Shown: piece by piece, positions 57,791 through 64,000 of the stretch
Numbering within the stretch: the stretch's first letter is position 1
Layout of the letters: each line of letters starts with the position of its first letter
Made by a program: the position numbers and the translations under genes
Assembly: GCA_018242205.1 (NCBI GenBank)
Contig: JAFECJ010000019.1
Span: 1 to 64,000 of the forward strand
Reading direction: 5' to 3'
DNA: 64,000 nucleotides
Source of the DNA: Pseudomonadota bacterium
GTDB lineage: Bacteria; Pseudomonadota; Alphaproteobacteria; Rhizobiales; Xanthobacteraceae
Notes under the pieces: model-generated
Databases searched by the model: none
What the model was told of the DNA's origin: nothing
Seen by the model: only the letters and a program-made list of their open reading frames with translations

Positions 57791-58123
57791 TCAATTCAAC
57801 ATGTCGTCGAGCGGCTTATAGTCGCCGTTCTCATCCTGCTCGAACACTTCCTCGACCTGCGGATGGCGGATCGGCTTGCCGGACGTGTCGGGCAACAGGT
57901 TCTGCTCGGAGACGTAGGCGACGTATTCGGTTTCTTCGTTTTCGGCGAACAGGTGATAGAACGGCTGGTCCTTGCGCGGCCGCACGTCGGCCGGGATCGC
58001 CTCCCACCATTCTTCGGTGTTGCTGAATTCCGGGTCGATATCGAAGATCACGCCGCGAAACGGGAACAGGCGGTGCTTGACCACCTGACCGATCTTGAAT
58101 TTGGCGACGTGCATCTTGGGCAT
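57791..58123 (-). CDS. hspQ: Heat-shock protein HspQ
   Basis: The 110-aa HspQ/YccV-type protein (also known for hemimethylated-DNA binding) has the family string KFKIGQVVKHRLFPFRGVIFDIDPEF, then EWWEAIPADVRPRKDQPFYHLFAE and YVAYVSEQNLLPD. In E. coli HspQ promotes Lon-dependent turnover and is a heat-shock protein. Here it stands alone between the IalB gene and the malyl-CoA-lyase-like gene. Its own stress regulation is not visible in the sequence. Confidence 0.94.
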   Translation of the reverse strand: MPKMHVAKFKIGQVVKHRLFPFRGVIFDIDPEFSNTEEWWEAIPADVRPRKDQPFYHLFAENEETEYVAYVSEQNLLPDTSGKPIRHPQVEEVFEQDENGDYKPLDDMLN

Positions 58124-58184
58124 GCCGACGAGTTAGTGCTTCGCGCCGGCCTTGGCTAGCCCCAAAATTGTGTCAGCCGGGGCC

Positions 58185-59225
58185 TTACAGGCCGTATTTC
58201 GCGGCCATGTCCGGGTCCTTGGCGGCGACCAGTTTTGCCAAATCGATCAAGACCTTGGCCTGCTTCCAGGTGGCGTCGTCCTGCATCTTGCCGTCGATCA
58301 TCACAGCGCCGGCGCCGTCCGGCATGGCGTCGACGATCTTCTTGGCGAAGGCGACCTCGGCCGGATCGGGCGAAAACACGGTCTTGGCGATGGCGATTTG
58401 CGACGGATGCAGCGACCAGGCGCCCAGGCAGCCCATCAGGAAGGCGTTGCGGAATTGCGATTCGCAGGCCGAGGCGTCGGAGAAATCGCCGAACGGGCCG
58501 TAGAACGGCTTGATGCCGGCGGCGGCGCAGGCATCGACCATGCGGCCGACCGTGTAGTGCCAGAGGTCCTGCTGATAGGCGGCGCGCGGCGCGTCACCGG
58601 CAGCATCTGCGAGCACCTTGTATTCCGGATGACCGCCGCCGACGCGCGTGGTCTTCATCGCGCGCGAGGCGGCGAGATCGGCCGGTCCCAGGCTCATGCC
58701 ATGCATGCGTGGGCTAGCGGAGGCGATGGCCTCGACATTGTTCACGCCCTGCGCCGTCTCCAGGATGGCGTGGATCAGGATCGGCTTGGCGATCTTGTGC
58801 CGCGCTTCGAGCTGGGCGAGCAGCTGGTCGAGGTAATGGATATCCCACGGACCGTCGACCTTCGGCAGCATGATGACGTCGAGTTTGTTGCCGATGGTGC
58901 CGACGATCTCGATGACGTCATCGAGCGCCCAGGGCGAGTTCAACGCGTTGATACGGGTCCACAGGCCGGTCGCGCCGAAATCGACCGACTTGCCCATCTC
59001 GATGAAGCCCTTGCGGGCGGCCTCCTTGGCCTCGACCGGAATGGCGTCTTCCAGATTGCCGAGCACGACGTCGACCTGGCGGGCGAGCTCGGGCACCTTG
59101 GCGCGCATTTTCTCCACGTGCGGCGGCACGAAGTGGATCATGCGCTCGAGGCGGACGGGGAGTTCGCCCAGGGGCGCCGGCGCGCCGATGGCCAGAGGCT
59201 GGAAAAACTGACGGGGCAGTTTCAC
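58185..59225 (-). CDS. HpcH/HpaI aldolase-family CoA-ester lyase, malyl-CoA lyase-like
   Basis: The 346-aa TIM-barrel lyase has [60 protein letters not shown] (metal-binding Glu), [17 protein letters not shown] (metal-binding Asp) and [13 protein letters not shown]. These fit malyl-CoA or beta-methylmalyl-CoA lyases, which split (methyl)malyl-CoA into glyoxylate plus acetyl- or propionyl-CoA. The start is the GTG at 59223-59225 with GAAAGGG upstream. It is divergent from the AEC carrier and CoA-transferase, which may handle the same acids. Confidence 0.87.
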   Translation of the reverse strand: MKLPRQFFQPLAIGAPAPLGELPVRLERMIHFVPPHVEKMRAKVPELARQVDVVLGNLEDAIPVEAKEAARKGFIEMGKSVDFGATGLWTRINALNSPWALDDVIEIVGTIGNKLDVIMLPKVDGPWDIHYLDQLLAQLEARHKIAKPILIHAILETAQGVNNVEAIASASPRMHGMSLGPADLAASRAMKTTRVGGGHPEYKVLADAAGDAPRAAYQQDLWHYTVGRMVDACAAAGIKPFYGPFGDFSDASACESQFRNAFLMGCLGAWSLHPSQIAIAKTVFSPDPAEVAFAKKIVDAMPDGAGAVMIDGKMQDDATWKQAKVLIDLAKLVAAKDPDMAAKYGL

Positions 59226-59355
59226 GATGGTGGCCCTTTCAAAAAGATCGCCTGCCGTCTAGAGCAAAGCAAAGGCCGCGCCAAGTCGGAAGGGCACCAA
59301 GTCGGGATATGCCTCGGGCGCCTCTCGGGCGGGGTCTTGCCGCCGGAGCCCCTCG

Positions 59356-60318
59356 ATGATCGACGTCCTCAATCTCGCGTTACCCTTTTTCGGCCTGATC
59401 ATCATTGGTTTTGCCTGCGGCAAGATCAAACAGATCCCCGATACCGCGCTCGGCTGGATGAATTTCTTCATCGTCTACGTGTCGCTGCCGGCGCTGTTCT
59501 ACCGCATCCTGGCGCAAACCCCGCTGGAGCAACTGGCGCAGGTCGATTTCATCGTCGCCACCACCTTGTCGACCTTCTGGGTGTTCGCGATGGCGTTCGC
59601 CGTCGGCATCGTCGTCAACAAGGGCCGCATCGACCAGTCGACCATCGCCGGACTCGCCGGCAGCTACGGCAATATCGGCTATATGGGCCCGGGCCTGGCA
59701 CTGTCGACGCTCGGACCGACGGCGGCGGTGCCGGTGGCGCTGATCTTCTGCTTCGACACGCTGCTGTTGTTCTCGCTGGTGCCGTTCATGATGGCGATCG
59801 CCAGCCCGCAGAAGAAGAGCGTGGGCTCCATCGCACTCGAAGTCGTCAAGCGCATCGGCACCAATCCGCTGGTGATCGCCAGCGCGCTCGGCATTGCCTC
59901 TGCCGCGATCCACTTCCACCCGCCGCTCGCCATCGAACGCTTGATGCAGTTCCTGCAGAACGCCTCGGCGCCGTGCGCGCTGTTCACGCTGGGCGTGACC
60001 GTGGCGCTGCGGCCATTGAAGAAGATTCCGTGGGAGATGCCGATCCTCACCGGGGTCAAGGTGATCGTCCATCCGCTCGTGGTGTTCGTGCTGCTGTCGG
60101 CATTCGGGCCGTTCGACCAGATGTGGGTCGATACCGCGGTGCTGATGGCGGCCTTGCCGCCGGCGCTCAATGTCTTCGTCTTCGCCCGGCAATACGACAC
60201 CTGGGTCGAGCAGGCCTCGACCGCCGTGCTGGTCGGCACCGTCGTGTCGGTGGTGACGCTGACGACGGTGATGTGGATGGTGAAAAGCGGTACGCTGCCG
60301 CCTTTGTTGTTCAGGTAA
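59356..60318 (+). CDS. AEC-family transporter
   Basis: The 320-aa integral membrane protein has about ten helices. The N-terminal motif LPFFGLIIIGFACGKIKQIP and the C-terminal LPPALNVFVFARQYD with VLVGTVVSVVTLTTVMWMV are typical of auxin-efflux-carrier/malonate-permease-type proteins (MdcF and relatives), which move small dicarboxylic acids or similar anions. It lies seven bases upstream of the CaiB-type gene, so the pair is probably an operon. Confidence 0.9.
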   Translation: MIDVLNLALPFFGLIIIGFACGKIKQIPDTALGWMNFFIVYVSLPALFYRILAQTPLEQLAQVDFIVATTLSTFWVFAMAFAVGIVVNKGRIDQSTIAGLAGSYGNIGYMGPGLALSTLGPTAAVPVALIFCFDTLLLFSLVPFMMAIASPQKKSVGSIALEVVKRIGTNPLVIASALGIASAAIHFHPPLAIERLMQFLQNASAPCALFTLGVTVALRPLKKIPWEMPILTGVKVIVHPLVVFVLLSAFGPFDQMWVDTAVLMAALPPALNVFVFARQYDTWVEQASTAVLVGTVVSVVTLTTVMWMVKSGTLPPLLFR

Positions 60319-60325
60319 TTTCTCA

Positions 60326-61384
60326 ATGCAGCCGCTCAAGGGTCTGCTGGTTCTCGATTTCACCACGCTGCTGCCGGGGCCGCTGGCCGCTTTGATGTTG
60401 GCCGAAGCCGGTGCGGAGGTGATCAAGATCGAGCGCCCGGGTGGCGAGGACATGGCGCGGTTTCCGCCCATGGTCGACGGTGAGAGCGCGGTCTACGCCA
60501 TGCTCAACCGCGGCAAGCAGAAGCTGACGCTCGACCTCAAGAACGAGGCGGACCGCGCCAAGCTCAAGCCGCTGATCGCCAAAGCCGACATCGTCATCGA
60601 GCAATTCCGGCCCGGCGTCATGGCGCGGCTCGGCCTCGGCTATGACGACCTGCGCGCGATCAATCCCAGGATCATCTATTGCGCCATTTCCGGCTACGGC
60701 CAGAGCGGGCCACGCGCAGGCGAGGCCGGCCATGACGTCAATTACATCGGCGCCACGGGGCTGCTCGACCTGCAGCCGGGTCCGGTCACCGCGCCGGTAC
60801 TGCCGCCGGCTTTGATCGCCGACATCGCCGGCGGCACGTTTCCGGCGGTGATCAACATCCTCCTGGCGCTGCGCGCACGCGATCAAAGCGGCGAGGGCGC
60901 CTTCCTCGACATCGCCATGACCGACGCCATGTTCACCTTCGGCTGGTACGCGCTGGCTTTGGGCGTCGCCGCCGGCCGCTTTCCCAAACCCGGCGAATTG
61001 CCGGTGACCGGCTCATCCCCGCGTTATCAGCTCTATGCGACACTGGATCGCAGGCTGGTGGCCTGCGGCGCGCTGGAGCAGAAATTCTGGGACGCGTTCT
61101 GCCAGGCGATCGGACTTGCCGCACCGTTCACCGACGACGCGCGCGATCCCCAAGCAACGATCGCTGCGGTCGCCAAACTGATTGCGGCGCGGACCAGTGC
61201 CGACTGGGCGCCGATTTTTGCCAAAGCCGATTGCTGCGTCACGATCGTCGCGCCGCTGGAAGAAGCCTTGCGCGATCCGCATTTCGTCGACCGCGGCCTG
61301 TTCGCGCATCGCCTGAATGTCGGCGGCAAAGACGTGATGGCGCTGCCGGTGCCGGTCGATCCGCAGTTTCGGAAGAAGTCTTAA
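60326..61384 (+). CDS. Class III CoA-transferase family protein (CaiB/BaiF; racemase-like)
   Basis: The 352-aa protein carries the family pattern: LKGLLVLDFTTLLPGPLAALMLAEAGAEVIKIERPGGEDMARF, NRGKQKLTLDLKNEADRAKLKPLIAKADIVIEQFRPGVMARLGLGYDDL and GHDVNYIGATGLL. The His-Asp pair in the last motif is the one used by alpha-methylacyl-CoA racemases, so a racemase is at least as likely as a CoA-transferase. It is co-transcribed with the AEC carrier. Its stop overlaps the UbiH-family gene in TTAA (61381-61384). Confidence 0.9.
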   Translation: MQPLKGLLVLDFTTLLPGPLAALMLAEAGAEVIKIERPGGEDMARFPPMVDGESAVYAMLNRGKQKLTLDLKNEADRAKLKPLIAKADIVIEQFRPGVMARLGLGYDDLRAINPRIIYCAISGYGQSGPRAGEAGHDVNYIGATGLLDLQPGPVTAPVLPPALIADIAGGTFPAVINILLALRARDQSGEGAFLDIAMTDAMFTFGWYALALGVAAGRFPKPGELPVTGSSPRYQLYATLDRRLVACGALEQKFWDAFCQAIGLAAPFTDDARDPQATIAAVAKLIAARTSADWAPIFAKADCCVTIVAPLEEALRDPHFVDRGLFAHRLNVGGKDVMALPVPVDPQFRKKS

Positions 61385-62580
61385 CTGACCCTGCGGGCAC
61401 GGCGCGTCCGCGGCGCGACGCCTTCGCGCATCACGGCGCGGCGCAACGGGCCGATCTTGTCGAGCGCATAGAGGCCGAGACCGCGCAGGCCCTGCAGCGG
61501 CAGGAAATCCGAGAGCAGCGTGCGGTTGGCGAGATCGATGACGAGGCCGCGCGAGGCGACATCGCCGCGCCGCGATCGGTCATAGCCGATCAGCACATCG
61601 TCGGCGCCGATATCGCGGCCCTCGTCATGCGCGCGCCCCGCCATCTCGGCGATGGTCATTGCATCGCGCACGCCGAGGTTCAGGCCCTGCGCGCCGATCG
61701 GCGGAATGACATGGGCGGCTTCGCCGACCAGCGCGATGCGGTGGGCGCCGAAGCGCGCCGCCGTCTTGACGCTCAACGGAAACAGCGCGCGGCCCGGTTC
61801 CAGCGTCATCTTGCCGAGGATCGAATGCGCGGCGCGTTCGATCTCGAGCGCCAGTTCATCATCATCGAGCGCGAACAGAACATCGGCCTCATGCGGGCGC
61901 AACACCCAGACGAGGCTTGAACGGTTACCGGGCAGCGGCACGAGCGTGAACGGGCCCGTGGTCGTGTGAAACTCGGTCGACGTGTCGCGGTGCGGCCGCG
62001 TGTGTTTCAGGCACACGGTGAGCGCGACCTGATGATACTTGTGCTCGGTGGTGTCGATATGCGCGGCGGCGCGGCACATCGAGTTGCGGCCGTCGGCGCC
62101 GATGACGAGCGGCGCCGAGAGTTGCGCGCCGCTCTTGAGCGTGATTGTCACGTCTTCGTCGCCCGTTTCGACGGCGGTGACCTCGTCGTCGATGGTCCGC
62201 AGGTTCGGCAAAGCGCCGGCGCGGTTCTCCAGCGCGTCGATCAGGATCGGGTTTTCGATGTTGTAACCGAAGGCGTCGAGCTCGATCTCGTGGGCCTCGA
62301 ACTTGACCTCGGGCGCGCGCCACAGCCGGCCGGTGGCATCGACCAGACGCATGGTGTTGAGCGGCGCAGCATTCCCGGCGCAGAGTTCCCAGACGCCGAG
62401 CGTCTCCAGAGCGGCGATGGAACCGGCGAGCAGGGCGGTGGTGCGGTTGTCGGCCCGCGGCGGGCGCTTGCCGGCGAGCACCGTGGCGATCCCGGCTTGC
62501 CCCAGCGCGATCGCCGCGGTCAGCGCCGCCGGGCCGCCGCCGACCACCAGGGCCTCGGATGTCTCGGTTTTGTCCGGCAT
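61381..62580 (-). CDS. UbiH/UbiF-family FAD-dependent monooxygenase
   Basis: The 399-aa flavoprotein hydroxylase has the Rossmann motif ALVVGGGPAALTAAIALGQAG near residues 10-30, the family DG motif VIGADGRNSMCR, and the second FAD motif HRIALVGEAAHVIPPIGAQGLNLGVRDA. It belongs to the group of ubiquinone-ring hydroxylases (UbiH/UbiF/VisC/COQ6), and which ring position it attacks cannot be read. The ATG at 62578-62580 has AAAGAGG eight bases upstream and is preferred to the frame start at 62661. Confidence 0.9.
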   Translation of the reverse strand: MPDKTETSEALVVGGGPAALTAAIALGQAGIATVLAGKRPPRADNRTTALLAGSIAALETLGVWELCAGNAAPLNTMRLVDATGRLWRAPEVKFEAHEIELDAFGYNIENPILIDALENRAGALPNLRTIDDEVTAVETGDEDVTITLKSGAQLSAPLVIGADGRNSMCRAAAHIDTTEHKYHQVALTVCLKHTRPHRDTSTEFHTTTGPFTLVPLPGNRSSLVWVLRPHEADVLFALDDDELALEIERAAHSILGKMTLEPGRALFPLSVKTAARFGAHRIALVGEAAHVIPPIGAQGLNLGVRDAMTIAEMAGRAHDEGRDIGADDVLIGYDRSRRGDVASRGLVIDLANRTLLSDFLPLQGLRGLGLYALDKIGPLRRAVMREGVAPRTRRARRVS

Positions 62581-62696
62581 CAATGCGCCTCTTTGCGATT
62601 TCGGGCGGATTACCACGCCTCCCGCGCGGAAACCATGCGGGACAGCCCGTATATCGCCCATGCCTGCCTTGCGCTATGCAGGACGCCATTAGACCC

Positions 62697-63620
62697 ATGA
62701 CCGAAGCCACCCGCCACCGCCTCGACCACCTGACGCCCGCCGCGAGCCGGCTGGGCGCCATCTTCGCCCATCCCAAGCGGCTGGCGGTGATTTGCGTCAT
62801 CCTGCTGACCGGGCTCGGCTGGCTCTATCTCGGCCTGCTGATCGCGGAGATGGGCGGCCCGGCCGGCGGCTTCGGCCCCGGCATGGCGGTGCTCGATTAT
62901 CTGCCGCGGGCCTGGGCCGCCTTGTGCAGCCCGACCTTCGGCGTATCGCTGATGCCGGAGGGCGAGTGGGGCGCCACCGGGTTCCTGCTGGTCGCGCTGA
63001 TGTGGGGCGCCATGACGCTCGCCATGATGCTGCCGAGCGCGGCGCCGATGATTTTCACTTACGCCGAAATCGCCGACACCGCCGCGCAGAAGCGCGAGAA
63101 AGTGGTGTCGCCCTTCGTGCTCACCGCCGGCTATGCCGCGGTCTGGTTCGGCTTCTCCGCCGCGGCGACCTTGGCACAATACGCGCTGACGCGGGCCGCC
63201 GTGCTCAACCCGAGCATGGCCTCGGCGAGCGGGCTGTTCTCCGGCGCCGTGTTCGTCGTCGCCGGCGCCTACCAGTTCTCGGCGCTCAAGCACGCCTGCC
63301 TCAGGCAATGCCGCGCACCGTTCAACTTCTTCTTCACCAACTGGCAGACGAAGTCGCGCGGCGTGTTCCGCCTCGGCGTCAAGCAGGGCCTGTTCTGCCT
63401 CGGCTGCTGCTGGGCCATGATGCTGGTGATGTTCGCCGTCGGCATCATGAACGTGGTGTGGATGGCGGCGCTCGGCGTCCTGATGACGATCGAGAAAATG
63501 ACGGTGACCAACCGGCTGACTTACGCGATCGGCGTCTTCGCTATCGCCGCCGGTTTGGTCTTCATCGTCTTCGCCGTGCTCGCGCATTTACCTGCGGGTT
63601 TCCTTGGCGCGGCGATTTGA
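62697..63620 (+). CDS. DUF2182 integral membrane protein
   Basis: The 307-aa protein has about seven transmembrane helices and the DUF2182 hallmarks MTLAMMLPSAAPMIFTYAEI, YQFSALKHACLRQCRAPFNFF and GLFCLGCCWAMMLVMFAVGIMNVVWM. The paired cysteines and methionines near membrane segments suggest metal handling, though no function is established. The ATG at 62697 was chosen. One seven codons earlier is possible. It is followed 38 bp later by a DUF1326 gene, a pairing I have seen repeatedly in this family. Confidence 0.88.
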   Translation: MTEATRHRLDHLTPAASRLGAIFAHPKRLAVICVILLTGLGWLYLGLLIAEMGGPAGGFGPGMAVLDYLPRAWAALCSPTFGVSLMPEGEWGATGFLLVALMWGAMTLAMMLPSAAPMIFTYAEIADTAAQKREKVVSPFVLTAGYAAVWFGFSAAATLAQYALTRAAVLNPSMASASGLFSGAVFVVAGAYQFSALKHACLRQCRAPFNFFFTNWQTKSRGVFRLGVKQGLFCLGCCWAMMLVMFAVGIMNVVWMAALGVLMTIEKMTVTNRLTYAIGVFAIAAGLVFIVFAVLAHLPAGFLGAAI

Positions 63621-63658
63621 GCTAACAAACAGAATAAGCCGTAATTGGGAGTGAAACC

Positions 63659-64000
63659 GTGACCGAAGCCTGGACCCTCAAAGGCGAAATGACCTTGTCG
63701 TGCAATTGCACGGTGTTCTGCCCCTGCGTGCTGTCGCTCGGCGAACACCCGCCGACCGAAGGCCGCTGCCAGACCTGGGCCGGTGTGCGCATTGACGAAG
63801 GCCAGTTCGATAATGTCGATCTGTCCGGCATCAATGTCGGCCTGATGATGGACTTGCCGGGCATCATGGCGCGCGGCAACTGGACCGCGGCGCTGTTCGT
63901 TGACGACAAGGCGCCGATCCAGGCGGTGAAAGGTCTCACCCGCATCTTCACGGGCCGCGTCGGCGGCACCACGCATCTCTTGTCGATCCTGGTCGGACAA
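63659..64000 (+). CDS. DUF1326 protein, cut by the window end
   Basis: The first 114 codons of a DUF1326 protein are present. Typical pieces are LSCNCTVFCPCVLSLG (four cysteines), TEGRCQTWAGVRIDEGQFDNVDLSGINVG, PGIMARGNWTAALFVDDKAP and LTRIFTGRVGG. The start is a GTG at 63659-63661 with GGGAG nine bases upstream. The rest lies beyond 64000. Its cysteine-rich N-terminus together with the DUF2182 membrane partner hints at a metal-binding or redox role, which remains inference. Confidence 0.85.
   Translation, partial: MTEAWTLKGEMTLSCNCTVFCPCVLSLGEHPPTEGRCQTWAGVRIDEGQFDNVDLSGINVGLMMDLPGIMARGNWTAALFVDDKAPIQAVKGLTRIFTGRVGGTTHLLSILVGQ

Overview
The window is GC-rich chromosomal DNA from an alphaproteobacterium, most likely order Hyphomicrobiales (Rhizobiales) on the Bradyrhizobium/Rhodopseudomonas/Pseudolabrys side. 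The grounds are two Omp25/31-type outer-membrane proteins, an IalB-family protein, SOS boxes of the alphaproteobacterial form GAAC-N7-GAAC, a cyclic beta-1,3/1,6-glucan (ndv-type) locus, several palindromic intergenic repeats, and housekeeping order such as ssb...gyrA...coaD-ppi-ppi-queA-tgt and recG/sdhE-mfd. Nothing indicates a plasmid or prophage. No CRISPR array, rRNA, transposase or integrase is visible.

Layout. 0-2.9 kb is an accessory stretch. It holds three unrecognised small genes, a cluster of DnaA-box-like/iteron-like repeats, a small cupin gene, and a frameshifted second copy of the 3' end of uvrA. 2.9-8.6 kb holds uvrA and ssb, each with a LexA-type box, separated by two outer-membrane barrel genes. 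8.7-21.6 kb is mostly housekeeping: an exported MetX-like hydrolase, an FkbM methyltransferase, MarC, gyrA, an SDR, a LysE exporter, an ankyrin protein, coaD, two cyclophilins, queA and tgt. 21.7-24.9 kb is a small catabolic unit: a LysR regulator facing a LigI-like lactonase and an orphan Bug-type binding protein. 25-29.3 kb contains lineage-specific proteins (coiled coil, CHRD, zinc ribbon, a membrane repeat protein) and ends at tRNA-Lys(UUU). 29.7-32 kb holds an M20 amidohydrolase and the ohrR/ohr peroxide module with its operators. 32-37.5 kb is the cyclic-glucan locus. 37.5-49.7 kb holds an envelope SPOR-like protein, glmU, glmS, DUF502, DUF805, recG, sdhE and mfd. 49.7-64 kb holds a diguanylate cyclase, a FrnE-like oxidoreductase, a degenerate GGDEF protein, an AMP-binding protein with a YejA-like binding protein, IalB, hspQ, a malyl-CoA-lyase-like gene, an AEC carrier, a class III CoA-transferase, a UbiH-family hydroxylase, and a DUF2182-DUF1326 pair cut by the window end.

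How the genes work together. DNA repair is over-represented (uvrA, ssb, mfd, recG), and two of these genes carry SOS operators. glmU and glmS supply UDP-GlcNAc. The ndv-type locus makes periplasmic glucan. OhrR/Ohr is a self-contained organic-peroxide switch. Four tail-to-tail gene pairs share 4-bp stop-codon overlaps, and palindromic repeats of three kinds sit in intergenic gaps.

No wholly new multi-gene system is obvious. The most unusual items are the diverged uvrA 3'-end copy, the iteron-like cluster next to it, a tgt without its zinc cysteines, and an AMP-binding enzyme with a broken P-loop. Functions are read by eye from protein motifs, without database searches, so family-level calls are more reliable than substrate-level ones.
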